6,496 bases of DNA from Candidatus Kapaibacterium sp. (GTDB lineage: Bacteria > Bacteroidota > Ignavibacteria > Kapaibacteriales > UBA2268), in NCBI GenBank assembly GCA_030835065.1, contig JAUQWR010000540.1:1-6496 (forward strand), given 5' to 3'. Made by a program: the position numbers and the translations under genes. The notes under the pieces are model-generated. The model ran no database searches. It was not told where the DNA came from and saw only the letters and a list, made by a program, of their open reading frames with translations. Positions 1 to 6,496 of this stretch are shown here, in pieces (positions within the stretch are counted from its first letter, which is position 1; each line of letters opens with the position of its first letter).

Positions 1-107
1 TACAAGTCATTTTATTGTTTATTCTCTTCTCTTATTTTTGCAATGTGATCGATCATACTTCAGTTGATGCTTAAGCATTAAGAAATTCTATTATTTTTAA
101 TTTTTTT
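1..107. other. Leader/intergenic region before the first gene
   Basis: No gene is supported here. All three forward frames are open from the window edge for 15 to 24 codons and then stop (TGA at 46-48, TGA at 65-67, TAA at 72-74). The end of an upstream gene could therefore lie here but cannot be told from chance. Two perfect palindromes are present: TGATCGATCA at 46-55 and ATGCTTAAGCAT at 67-78. Both lie between the candidate promoter and the ribosome binding site. The remainder is T-rich. Confidence 0.5.
33..40 (+). promoter_or_regulatory. Candidate Bacteroidota-type -7 promoter element
   Basis: TATTTTTG matches the Bacteroidota sigma factor -7 consensus TAnnTTTG exactly. The nearest -33-like TTG is at 15-17, which is closer than the usual spacing, so the -33 half is weak. 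A start site shortly downstream would give a leader of about 70 bases containing two palindromes. The same -7 consensus was not found upstream of the second or third gene. That fits one transcript for all three, but the motif is short and the DNA is AT-rich, so chance is possible. Confidence 0.3.
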
Positions 108-120
108 GAGGAGAATTATT

Positions 121-738
121 ATGGCTACCAATGTTAAAATCAATTATATCAACAGGTCTATGAATCCTGACCAGCCAACTATTTTTGTATTTACAAAAAA
201 TATGATCCCTACTTTTGATGTATTAAAAGAAGGAATTGCTTGGCGAACAATGCCTGATATTGGTAAGAGTTCATCAAGTACTTTCGTTTTTCCGATAATA
301 AGTCAAGTAAGAGTAAATTGGGGCGGATCAAATTATACAGAAACTTTGAATGCTGAAATTGGAAAAAGATATACAGTTCAGAAAGATGATACTGGTATTG
401 TTCTTATTCCAAATGGTTTAGCAAGCCAATCTAATGCAATCGAAGTAAGCAGTGAAGTAAAAGTTGAAAATGGTTGTAGTGCTGAATTGATTAAAGATGG
501 CAATGTTGTGATGAGAAAAGAAATTGTGGCTTATAATCAAAAAGCTACATTTATTTTGCATCCTAAGTTATATTGGGGACTTGCTTCTGAAATTCAAGTA
601 GGACAGGTATTAAGTTCTGCTGTTTTAAATACTGATCAATTTTTTGAACAAGACATCGAAGGTGTATCAAGTGTGGATGTAGTACTTGAAGGAAATCCAA
701 AAGATGGTTATTCATTTAAAATTGAAAATCAAAAATAA
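121..738 (+). CDS. Uncharacterised beta-rich protein, 205 aa
   Basis: I do not recognise a named family with confidence. The start is the ATG at 121, preceded by GAGGAG at 108-113 with seven bases between; an in-frame TTG at 106 overlaps this site and is rejected. The protein is soluble-looking, with no signal peptide, no membrane segment and a single cysteine (Cys119). It alternates hydrophobic and polar residues like a beta-sandwich protein. Recognisable stretches are PDQPTIFVFTKN (16-27), IAWR (39-42), AEIGKRYTVQKDDTGIVLIPNG (78-99, a compact turn-rich segment), YWGLASEIQ (151-159) and VLNTDQFFEQDIEGV (168-182). The two halves have a loosely similar strand layout, and a diverged internal duplication is possible. 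It lies 108 bases upstream of the tail-collar gene. That position suggests a structural or partner role, but no function can be given. Confidence 0.85.
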   Translation: MATNVKINYINRSMNPDQPTIFVFTKNMIPTFDVLKEGIAWRTMPDIGKSSSSTFVFPIISQVRVNWGGSNYTETLNAEIGKRYTVQKDDTGIVLIPNGLASQSNAIEVSSEVKVENGCSAELIKDGNVVMRKEIVAYNQKATFILHPKLYWGLASEIQVGQVLSSAVLNTDQFFEQDIEGVSSVDVVLEGNPKDGYSFKIENQK

Positions 739-782
739 TGTCAAAATTATTTTAAGTATTAATTAATATATTAATAAATCTT

Positions 783-812
783 GCCGGCAGATATACTTAG
801 AGATCTGCCGGC
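783..812 (+). terminator. Strong intergenic hairpin (partial terminator or mRNA stabiliser)
   Basis: GCCGGCAGAT at 783-792 and ATCTGCCGGC at 803-812 are perfect 10-base inverted repeats around a 10-base loop. It is a conspicuous GC-rich patch in AT-rich DNA. The sequence after it is TTGGTTAAAA, with no proper T-run, so a strong intrinsic terminator is unlikely. It could lower read-through into the next gene or protect the 3' end of the first gene's message. An in-frame TTG at 781 would translate this hairpin as a 22-residue extension of the next gene, which is why that start is rejected. Confidence 0.6.
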
Positions 813-846
813 TTGGTTAAAAATAATCTTGATACGGAGTATTAAA

Positions 847-1872
847 ATGAATGATGAAAAAAGTATTATCTTCCAAGATGTAAATCAATTGATTTATTCA
901 AGCTTTCAAAAAAATTTAGTTTATAATTATAATTTTAAATATTTTAGCAATAAAAGAAGTGAAAATGAATTTGGAATTCCTGATGCTTGGATATTTTCTA
1001 ATGGGAATGAGAAGAATGGAATTAATTTTGACACCAAAACAAATTCTGTAATCTTAGAAAAAAAAGATAATAAAGACCTGTTGTTTTTTAGACAAGCAAT
1101 TCACGAGTTTCCTAGATGGGAAGAACTACTAATAAACAAGATAGTTACAGCTAATGTATTCCTTGAAATAATTAATGAAGGTGAAATATCGTTTTCAATC
1201 GATGACGGAATTGATAAATTATCAATTATAAAATCCGGTATTGGAATACACGAGCTCTCTCTTCAGTTTAAAGTCAATCAAAATGCAAAAAAATTGATTT
1301 TATCATTAGATACTTTTAGTCCATTGATGAAATTTTCTGTAAAAAAAGTTTATGCCAATATAGGTTTAATCGCTATAGAGGAGTTGTCTTGTATAATTGA
1401 AGGAATAATTGGATCGAGACATCAATATATAGCAACAGAAAATCCTCCTGCCGAAGAATTATCCTTATGCAATCCATCAACAGAACTTGATGAAAATTAT
1501 TCAAGATTGGATTCTGTTTTGCAAGGAAGATTTGGATATGGAAGAAATAATAGATCCTTATTACCTGATTTTAGAGGGTATTTTAGTAGGGCTTGGAATC
1601 ATAATTCTGATATTGATCCAGATGCTGAAAATAGACAGCCATTAGGAAAAAGTACTGTTTCGGGTGATAAAGTTAGTACTATTGAATTTGATGCATTCAA
1701 AAAGCATGATCATGGATTGAATTTTTCGACTGACAGGTTGTTTAATACAGGAGATAAACTAAATATTGCAACCATAGACAACTCAATGAAATCAAAAACA
1801 ATGACAGAATCAGAATGTGCAGAAACCCGCCCTAAAAATATTGCGGAACTATATACAATTAAATGGGCTTAG
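847..1872 (+). CDS. Phage-tail-fibre-like protein: CBM-like beta-sandwich plus tail-collar domain, 341 aa
   Basis: The start is the ATG at 847, with GGAG at 836-839 seven bases before it. Residues about 22-176 resemble a carbohydrate-binding-module (CBM4/9-like) jelly roll. They open with NLVYNYNFKYF (23-33) and PDAWIF (45-50), then FRQAIHEF (81-88) and a run of strands ending VYANIGLIAIEE (168-179). Residues about 184-250 match a phage tail-collar domain: GIIGS (186-190), PPAEELSLCN (200-209), FGYGRNN (229-235) and LPDFRGYFSRAW (239-250). DAFKKHDHG (282-290) carries an HxH motif (His287, His289) like the metal-binding motifs of T4-type fibre tips. ETRPKNIAELYTIKW (326-340) is the usual tail-fibre C-terminus. 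The family trimerises and binds surface receptors or glycans; glycan binding here is inferred. No signal peptide is seen. It lies between an unknown beta-rich protein and a caspase-like protease, with no phage structural genes visible. Confidence 0.85.
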   Translation: MNDEKSIIFQDVNQLIYSSFQKNLVYNYNFKYFSNKRSENEFGIPDAWIFSNGNEKNGINFDTKTNSVILEKKDNKDLLFFRQAIHEFPRWEELLINKIVTANVFLEIINEGEISFSIDDGIDKLSIIKSGIGIHELSLQFKVNQNAKKLILSLDTFSPLMKFSVKKVYANIGLIAIEELSCIIEGIIGSRHQYIATENPPAEELSLCNPSTELDENYSRLDSVLQGRFGYGRNNRSLLPDFRGYFSRAWNHNSDIDPDAENRQPLGKSTVSGDKVSTIEFDAFKKHDHGLNFSTDRLFNTGDKLNIATIDNSMKSKTMTESECAETRPKNIAELYTIKWA

Positions 1873-1967
1873 AATTGGTCTTAATACAAAAAGATAGGTT
1901 TTTTTCCGGTATTCAATTGTTTTTAATTATACATTTTCAATAAATCGAACTATAAAGGAGAATTGTA
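1873..1967 (+). other. Intergenic spacer between tail-collar and caspase-like genes
   Basis: This is a 95-base AT-rich spacer. It holds a T7 run followed by CCGG at about 1900-1910, but no convincing stem precedes it, so no terminator is called. No match to the -7 consensus is seen. AAGGAG at 1955-1960 is the ribosome binding site of the next gene, seven bases before its ATG. The spacer is compatible with co-transcription of the flanking genes. Confidence 0.5.
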
Positions 1968-2843
1968 ATGAATGAAAAATTTCAAATAAGACTGCTTAGA
2001 AAATCAATTGAAAAAATTGGTTTTAATGCGGATTATGCAGATAGAATTAATCAAATTGTTAATAAAGTTTTATCTGAGTATACGAAAGAAAAATTTTTTA
2101 GAGCGGATGTTAAAGTTGCGAATAATAAGAAAAATATGCCTTCCAGTTTAACCATTTATCTGTTTCATAGAACTACTTATCTTTTAGAAGTTCATAGAGT
2201 AACGATAAATGATGATTTTGAAATCACTAATGTTGAATATAATGTTAGTGATGATGATTCAGATAAAGATGAAGACGAACAATTTAATTATGATTCGATA
2301 AAAAATGATGCCCTAAAATTGGATTTTGTTGTTGGTACTGCATTCCCTGAAGTAGAAGTAGCTAAAGAAACAGTTGAATATTTGAATAACTTATTTATTA
2401 ATTGTGGTTATAATTCTTTAGCTCTATTGGGAGAAGAAGCTTCAACTTTAAATTATAAAACATATCTGACCAATGGTTTGAAAGGTTTTGTAAATATAGG
2501 GCATGGTAATACTGAAGGAATAATGCTCGAAGATGGAATGCTCACATATAAATGGTTTGAAAGTATAAAAGGCAATCAGCTAGCACCTGCAGTTATTTAT
2601 TTTAATTCATGCCAAGTATTTAATTATCCATTGCAAGGTTCTATAATGGATGCAGGAGCAAGAACTTTTATTGGTGGTATTGTTAATTTACAAATTGGAC
2701 CTTCAGAAAAAGTATGCAAATGTTTTTGGAATAAGATTTTAATTGAAAAAAATAGAATGGACGAATCTGTAAGAAATTGTGAAAAAGAACATTACCCAGA
2801 TCCGAATTCAATTGGAATTAGTGGTGATAAAGGTACTTTTTAA
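1968..2843 (+). CDS. Caspase-like (clan CD) cysteine protease-fold protein, 291 aa
   Basis: The start is the ATG at 1968 with AAGGAG at 1955-1960. Residues 1-90 form an N-terminal domain I do not recognise. An acidic linker follows (94-104, almost all Asp/Glu/Ser/Lys). From about residue 117 the sequence follows the caspase-like fold of clan CD: strand LDFVVGTAF, then LKGFVNIGHGN with candidate catalytic His179 followed by Gly, then APAVIYFNSCQ with candidate catalytic Cys215, then GARTFIGGIVNLQIGPSE and CKCFWNKIL. This order (His after one strand, Cys after the next, then a 'GA-x-x-x-IG' strand and a helix) is shared by gingipain (C25), CHAT and caspase families. I cannot decide which. Both dyad residues are present, so activity is plausible. 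There is no signal peptide, so action in the cytoplasm is likely. The substrate is unknown; in bacteria such proteases often act in defence, cell death or processing of a partner, and the adjacent tail-collar protein is an obvious candidate partner. Confidence 0.8.
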   Translation: MNEKFQIRLLRKSIEKIGFNADYADRINQIVNKVLSEYTKEKFFRADVKVANNKKNMPSSLTIYLFHRTTYLLEVHRVTINDDFEITNVEYNVSDDDSDKDEDEQFNYDSIKNDALKLDFVVGTAFPEVEVAKETVEYLNNLFINCGYNSLALLGEEASTLNYKTYLTNGLKGFVNIGHGNTEGIMLEDGMLTYKWFESIKGNQLAPAVIYFNSCQVFNYPLQGSIMDAGARTFIGGIVNLQIGPSEKVCKCFWNKILIEKNRMDESVRNCEKEHYPDPNSIGISGDKGTF

Positions 2844-2887
2844 AATTAAAGTAGTATCTATTTAAAATTGTTTGCCGGAAAAAATAA

Positions 2888-2916
2888 TGGGCAGCACTCC
2901 AAAAAAGTACTGCCCA
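2888..2916. terminator. Bidirectional intrinsic terminator between convergent genes
   Basis: TGGGCAGCAC at 2888-2897 and GTACTGCCCA at 2907-2916 form a stem around a 9-base A-rich loop. ATTTTGTTTT follows on the + strand and TTATTTTTT follows on the - strand. Read as - strand RNA, all ten positions pair with one U-G wobble. Read as + strand RNA, that position is a C-A mismatch. It should therefore work in both directions, somewhat better for hcp, whose stop codon is 28 bases away. The caspase-like gene ends 45 bases before it on the other side. Confidence 0.85.
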
Positions 2917-2943
2917 ATTTTGTTTTATTAACCATTAGATAGA

Positions 2944-4581
2944 TTATGCTCTTTGCATACAATCAGCAATATCAGCATCTACTTCGCCAATTGGTTTGAT
3001 ATTGAATAAATCAACCAATATTTGAAGCACATTTGGTTCGATAAATGCTGGAAGTGAAGGTCCAATGCGAATGTTTTTAATTCCAAGGTGCAATAAAGTG
3101 AGCAAAATAGCAACTGCTTTTTGTTCGTACCATGATAAGATCAAAGATAGTGGCAGACTATTAACGTCAGTACCAAAAGCTTCAGCTAATGCAACAGCAA
3201 TTTTGATTGCCGAGTAAGCATCATTGCACTGACCAACGTCGAGCAAACGAGGAATACCACCAATATCACCAAATTCTAATTTGTTGAATCTGAATTTGCC
3301 ACAAGCTAAAGTAAGAATAACAGTATCTTGAGGAGCTTTAACAGCAAAATCTGTATAATAATTACGTCCACTCTTAGCACCATCACAACCACCAATCAAG
3401 AAGAAGTGCTTGATTTGTCCTGCTTTTACAGCATCAATAACTTTATCGGCTACGCCTAAAACAGCGTTGTGAGCAAAACCAGTCATAGTATAATGTTCGG
3501 GTTCGTCTGCCTGGAATCCCGGAGCTGCTAATGCCGCCTCAATTACGGGAGCGAAGTTCTTGTCGGCGATATGTTGAACTCCGGGCCAAGCAACTAAACC
3601 GGAAGTGAAAATTCTAGCTTTATAAGTTTCTTTTGGTTTTTGAATGCAATTGGTAGTCATAAGGATTGCACCTGGGAATTCTTCAAATTCTTTAATTTGA
3701 TCTTGCCAAGCACCACCCCAATTGCCAACTAAATGCGAATATTTTTTTAATTCAGGATATGCTAATCCAGGAAGCATTTCGCCATGAGTATAAATATTAA
3801 TACCTTTGCCTTCTGTTTGGACGAGAAGTTCTTTCAAGTCTTGCAAATCATGACCGGATACTAAAATTGCTTTTCCTTTCAATCCAGTAGTGCGTACTTT
3901 TGTTGGTTCTGGATGACCAAAAGTATCATTATGAGCTCTATCGAGTAATTCCATAACTCTTAGATTGATTTCACCAACTTTAAGAGATAGTCCGAGCAAT
4001 TCTTCGAGTGTAAGCTCAGTACAAAGTTTATACATAGCTTCTTGAATATCAGCAAAGATTTTATCATCAGTATAATTGATAACTTTAGCATGTTCGGCAT
4101 AAGCAGCCAAACCTTTAAGCCCATAGAGAGCCATTTCTTCGACGCCAGCTACATCAGCACCACGCAAGAATTTGCGAGCAGTGATAGATACTTTCTTGCC
4201 AAATTCAGCCATTTCGTTCAAATCAGAATTATAAACAAAATTGATTGGATGTAGCAAATCAGTAAGTAATTTGGCATCGATAGAATTGTTTTTCAAAAAT
4301 TCAGTTTTAGCTCTTTCTTTCAATTCATAAGCTTTTTCGATGAAAGGCATAATTCGTTCAGAATCGAAATTAACGTTAGTAACAGTAGTAAATAAAGCTT
4401 CTAAAACAAAAGCATTATATTCAGTTTTATCACCTGAAATTTGGTGTGTAAAGAAAGATACTCCTTTAGCAGCATGAATTAATACATCTTGCAATTGAGC
4501 AGTTGTTTCATCTTTTCCGCAAACGCCTTGTTGAGTATGGCATCCGCCTTTTTGGTTTTGTTCGCATTGGTAACAGAACAT
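2944..4581 (-). CDS. hcp: Hybrid cluster protein (hydroxylamine / nitric oxide reductase), 545 aa
   Basis: Hcp is a cytoplasmic iron-sulfur enzyme that reduces hydroxylamine to ammonia. In E. coli it is a high-affinity nitric oxide reductase that protects anaerobic cells. The N-terminal cluster motif is Cys3, Cys6, Cys14, Cys21 (CX2CX7CX6C). All hybrid-cluster ligands expected by comparison with the Desulfovibrio enzyme are present: His244 (SGHDL), Glu268 (HGEML), Cys312 (TTNCI), Cys399 (GGCDGA), Cys427 (LACGKFRFN), Cys452 (GQCNDAYSA) and Glu486 with Lys488 (WYEQKAV). Length is normal for the family (about 550). The core reads very like E. coli Hcp (TNVNFDS, KLEFGDI, QCNDAYSAI, SLILSWYEQKA). 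GGGAG at 4592-4588 lies six bases before the ATG. The gene starts 13 bases after the ferredoxin-like gene stops, so they form an operon. No hcr reductase gene is visible, so the ferredoxin-like protein probably feeds it electrons. Confidence 0.97.
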   Translation of the reverse strand: MFCYQCEQNQKGGCHTQQGVCGKDETTAQLQDVLIHAAKGVSFFTHQISGDKTEYNAFVLEALFTTVTNVNFDSERIMPFIEKAYELKERAKTEFLKNNSIDAKLLTDLLHPINFVYNSDLNEMAEFGKKVSITARKFLRGADVAGVEEMALYGLKGLAAYAEHAKVINYTDDKIFADIQEAMYKLCTELTLEELLGLSLKVGEINLRVMELLDRAHNDTFGHPEPTKVRTTGLKGKAILVSGHDLQDLKELLVQTEGKGINIYTHGEMLPGLAYPELKKYSHLVGNWGGAWQDQIKEFEEFPGAILMTTNCIQKPKETYKARIFTSGLVAWPGVQHIADKNFAPVIEAALAAPGFQADEPEHYTMTGFAHNAVLGVADKVIDAVKAGQIKHFFLIGGCDGAKSGRNYYTDFAVKAPQDTVILTLACGKFRFNKLEFGDIGGIPRLLDVGQCNDAYSAIKIAVALAEAFGTDVNSLPLSLILSWYEQKAVAILLTLLHLGIKNIRIGPSLPAFIEPNVLQILVDLFNIKPIGEVDADIADCMQRA

Positions 4582-4594
4582 TTTTTTCTCCCGT

Positions 4595-5452
4595 TTAATT
4601 TTTGAAAATGATATTATTAGCTTTTAATGAACCATCTATTCTTAAAACATGTTCTTCGATGGTCAGACCGCTGCGTCCTGATTCAATTGCAGCGTTATGA
4701 GCAATTTGAGTAAGCCCGCCGCAGCAAGGAACTTCAATTCTTACTATGATTAATTTTGGAGTGTTCGAAACTTCCAAAATATGAGCAAGCTTTGATACAT
4801 AAGGATCAGTAATGTCGAGTTTTGGGCAAGCAACAACAACTGATCTATCTTTTATATAATTTTGATGTACATTAGCATTTACTAAAGGACCACAAGTGGA
4901 CATAAGAATTAATTCTCTATCAACGAAATATGGAGCAGCCGGATTGACTAAATGCAGCTGAACGGGCCATTGAGTTAGCTCGGATTTTAATTCTATAGAA
5001 TCATTATCTGTGGATTTTGAGTCATGGCGCAAATCCATCATAGCCGAACCAGGGCAAGAGCAACCGGAGCTGGCTTTTTTGATTTCCTTTTCCATAGGAT
5101 TGAAAGGAATATCAATATTATTAGCATTTAAATATTCAATAGCCTGATTGAAGAATTCTTTAGCATTGTGTTCCCAAAGGTGTTCGAGATGAGCTTTCAT
5201 TACATTACGAGGTTGAGAGATTAAAGATTGAATAACTTTAACTTCGTTGTAAGGTTCAGCTTCGCGTTCTTCGATAGTAATAGCACCCTGAGGACACTCG
5301 CCAATACAAGCACCTAAACCATCGCAAAACAAATCCCCAACAAGGCGGCATTTGCCATCAATCACTTGCAAAGCGCCTTCTTTGCACGCTGGAATGCATA
5401 CTCCGCAACCATCGCACAAATCTTCGTCGATTTTAATAATCTGTCTTAACAT
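4595..5452 (-). CDS. 4Fe-4S ferredoxin-domain protein, likely Hcp electron partner, 285 aa
   Basis: The start is the ATG at 5452, with GGGAG at 5467-5463 ten bases upstream. The N-terminus is a bacterial-type ferredoxin domain. The first motif is Cys13, Cys16, Cys19, Cys23 (CDGCGVCIPAC). The second is Cys43, Cys49, Cys53 (CDGLGACIGECP), where Leu46 replaces the usual second cysteine; Cys35 lies nearby. The longer C-terminal part (about 70-285) has no domain I can name but carries more cysteine motifs: SGCSCPGSA (Cys131, Cys133), STCGP (Cys187), VACPKLD (Cys209) and VPCCGG (Cys243, Cys244). These could hold another cluster or a redox site. I recall similar ferredoxin proteins beside hcp in anaerobes. 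It is first in a two-gene operon with hcp, which supports an electron-transfer role to Hcp. No membrane segment or signal peptide is seen. Confidence 0.9.
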   Translation of the reverse strand: MLRQIIKIDEDLCDGCGVCIPACKEGALQVIDGKCRLVGDLFCDGLGACIGECPQGAITIEEREAEPYNEVKVIQSLISQPRNVMKAHLEHLWEHNAKEFFNQAIEYLNANNIDIPFNPMEKEIKKASSGCSCPGSAMMDLRHDSKSTDNDSIELKSELTQWPVQLHLVNPAAPYFVDRELILMSTCGPLVNANVHQNYIKDRSVVVACPKLDITDPYVSKLAHILEVSNTPKLIIVRIEVPCCGGLTQIAHNAAIESGRSGLTIEEHVLRIDGSLKANNIIFKN

Positions 5453-5473
5453 TATATTTTCGCTCCCAAATCT

Positions 5474-5520
5474 AATCGGATAAAATTGTCTGATTAATTC
5501 GAAGATAAAAACGTCCGATT
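5474..5520 (-). promoter_or_regulatory. Candidate operator: tandem repeats with palindromic arms upstream of ferredoxin-hcp
   Basis: Two 17-base direct repeats lie 25 bases apart: GATAAAATTGTCTGATT at 5479-5495 and GATAAAAACGTCCGATT at 5504-5520, with 14 of 17 positions identical. The first overlaps an imperfect palindrome, AATCGGA (5474-5480) against TCTGATT (5489-5495). The second ends in TCCGATT (5514-5520), an exact complement of that left arm. They sit 22 to 68 bases before the ATG. Binding sites for a regulator, or alternative RNA stems in the leader, both fit. They do not match the FNR/CRP consensus, so the regulator is not named. Confidence 0.4.
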
Positions 5521-5755
5521 TTGTGTCTTATTGTAAAAATTTTAAAAAAAATTTAAAATATTTGAAATAAAATAAATATCATGTGAATAGAAGCAGTGAT
5601 ATAAACGTATATTAATAAAAATTAATGATATTTACATTGATTTGTAAAATTAATTTTTTTAATTTTTCGTTTTAGTTGAAACAAAATAATAAAAATCAAC
5701 GTTATTAAATTGATGATAAAAAAAGGAGTGGCTATCGAGTCTTTATACGGTTTTG

Positions 5756-6496
<741 letters not shown>

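Noticed and set aside
781..846. TTG start giving a 22-residue N-terminal extension of the tail-collar protein
   Set aside because: The extension is the translation of the intergenic hairpin, and the ATG at 847 has its own GGAG at proper distance.
1895..1930. Possible terminator around the T-run after the tail-collar gene
   Set aside because: No stem longer than about five base pairs could be built next to the T-run.
4042..4254. Open frame on the + strand, 70 codons
   Set aside because: It is antisense within hcp with no ribosome binding site or recognisable motif.
5467..5474. TAGATTTG on the - strand, matching the -7 consensus TAnnTTTG
   Set aside because: Transcription from it would start at or after the ribosome binding site of the ferredoxin-like gene, leaving almost no leader.

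Overview
The window is AT-rich DNA, plausibly from the Bacteroidota/Chlorobiota/Ignavibacteriota side of the bacterial tree. That placement is tentative. It rests on one upstream element matching the Bacteroidota-type -7 consensus (TAnnTTTG), the low GC, and an Hcp paired with an anaerobe-type ferredoxin. All six genes have a clear Shine-Dalgarno sequence (GAGGAG, GGAG, AAGGAG, GGGAG, GGGAG, AGGAG). This argues against typical Bacteroidia or Flavobacteriia, where such sites are weak, and fits an early-branching relative better. The organism probably meets low oxygen and nitrosative stress.

Left part (1-2843, + strand): three co-directional genes that look like an accessory cassette. The first encodes a 205-residue cytoplasmic-looking beta-rich protein that I cannot assign. 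The second encodes a 341-residue phage-tail-fibre-like protein: a carbohydrate-binding-module-like beta-sandwich, then a tail-collar domain, an HxH motif and the tail-fibre-type C-terminus ETRPKNIAELYTIKW. The third encodes a 291-residue protein with a caspase-like (clan CD) His/Cys dyad, in the gingipain/CHAT/caspase superfamily. A candidate promoter is seen only before the first gene. A strong hairpin separates genes 1 and 2. The set is the most interesting part of the window: a tail-fibre-type recognition protein beside a caspase-like protease, with no phage structural genes visible in the window.

Middle (2888-2916): a hairpin with T-runs on both sides ends the + strand cassette and the converging - strand operon.

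Right part (2944-5452, - strand): a two-gene operon of a 4Fe-4S ferredoxin-domain protein followed after 13 bases by the hybrid cluster protein gene hcp. Hcp reduces hydroxylamine and, in E. coli, nitric oxide; the ferredoxin-like protein is the likely electron partner in place of the flavoprotein Hcr. Tandem imperfect repeats with palindromic arms lie just upstream and are candidate regulator sites.

Right end (5453-6496): a 377-base divergent intergenic region with inverted repeats, then the 5' part of an HtrA/DegP-type membrane-anchored serine protease gene on the + strand. The window cuts it off before the catalytic serine.
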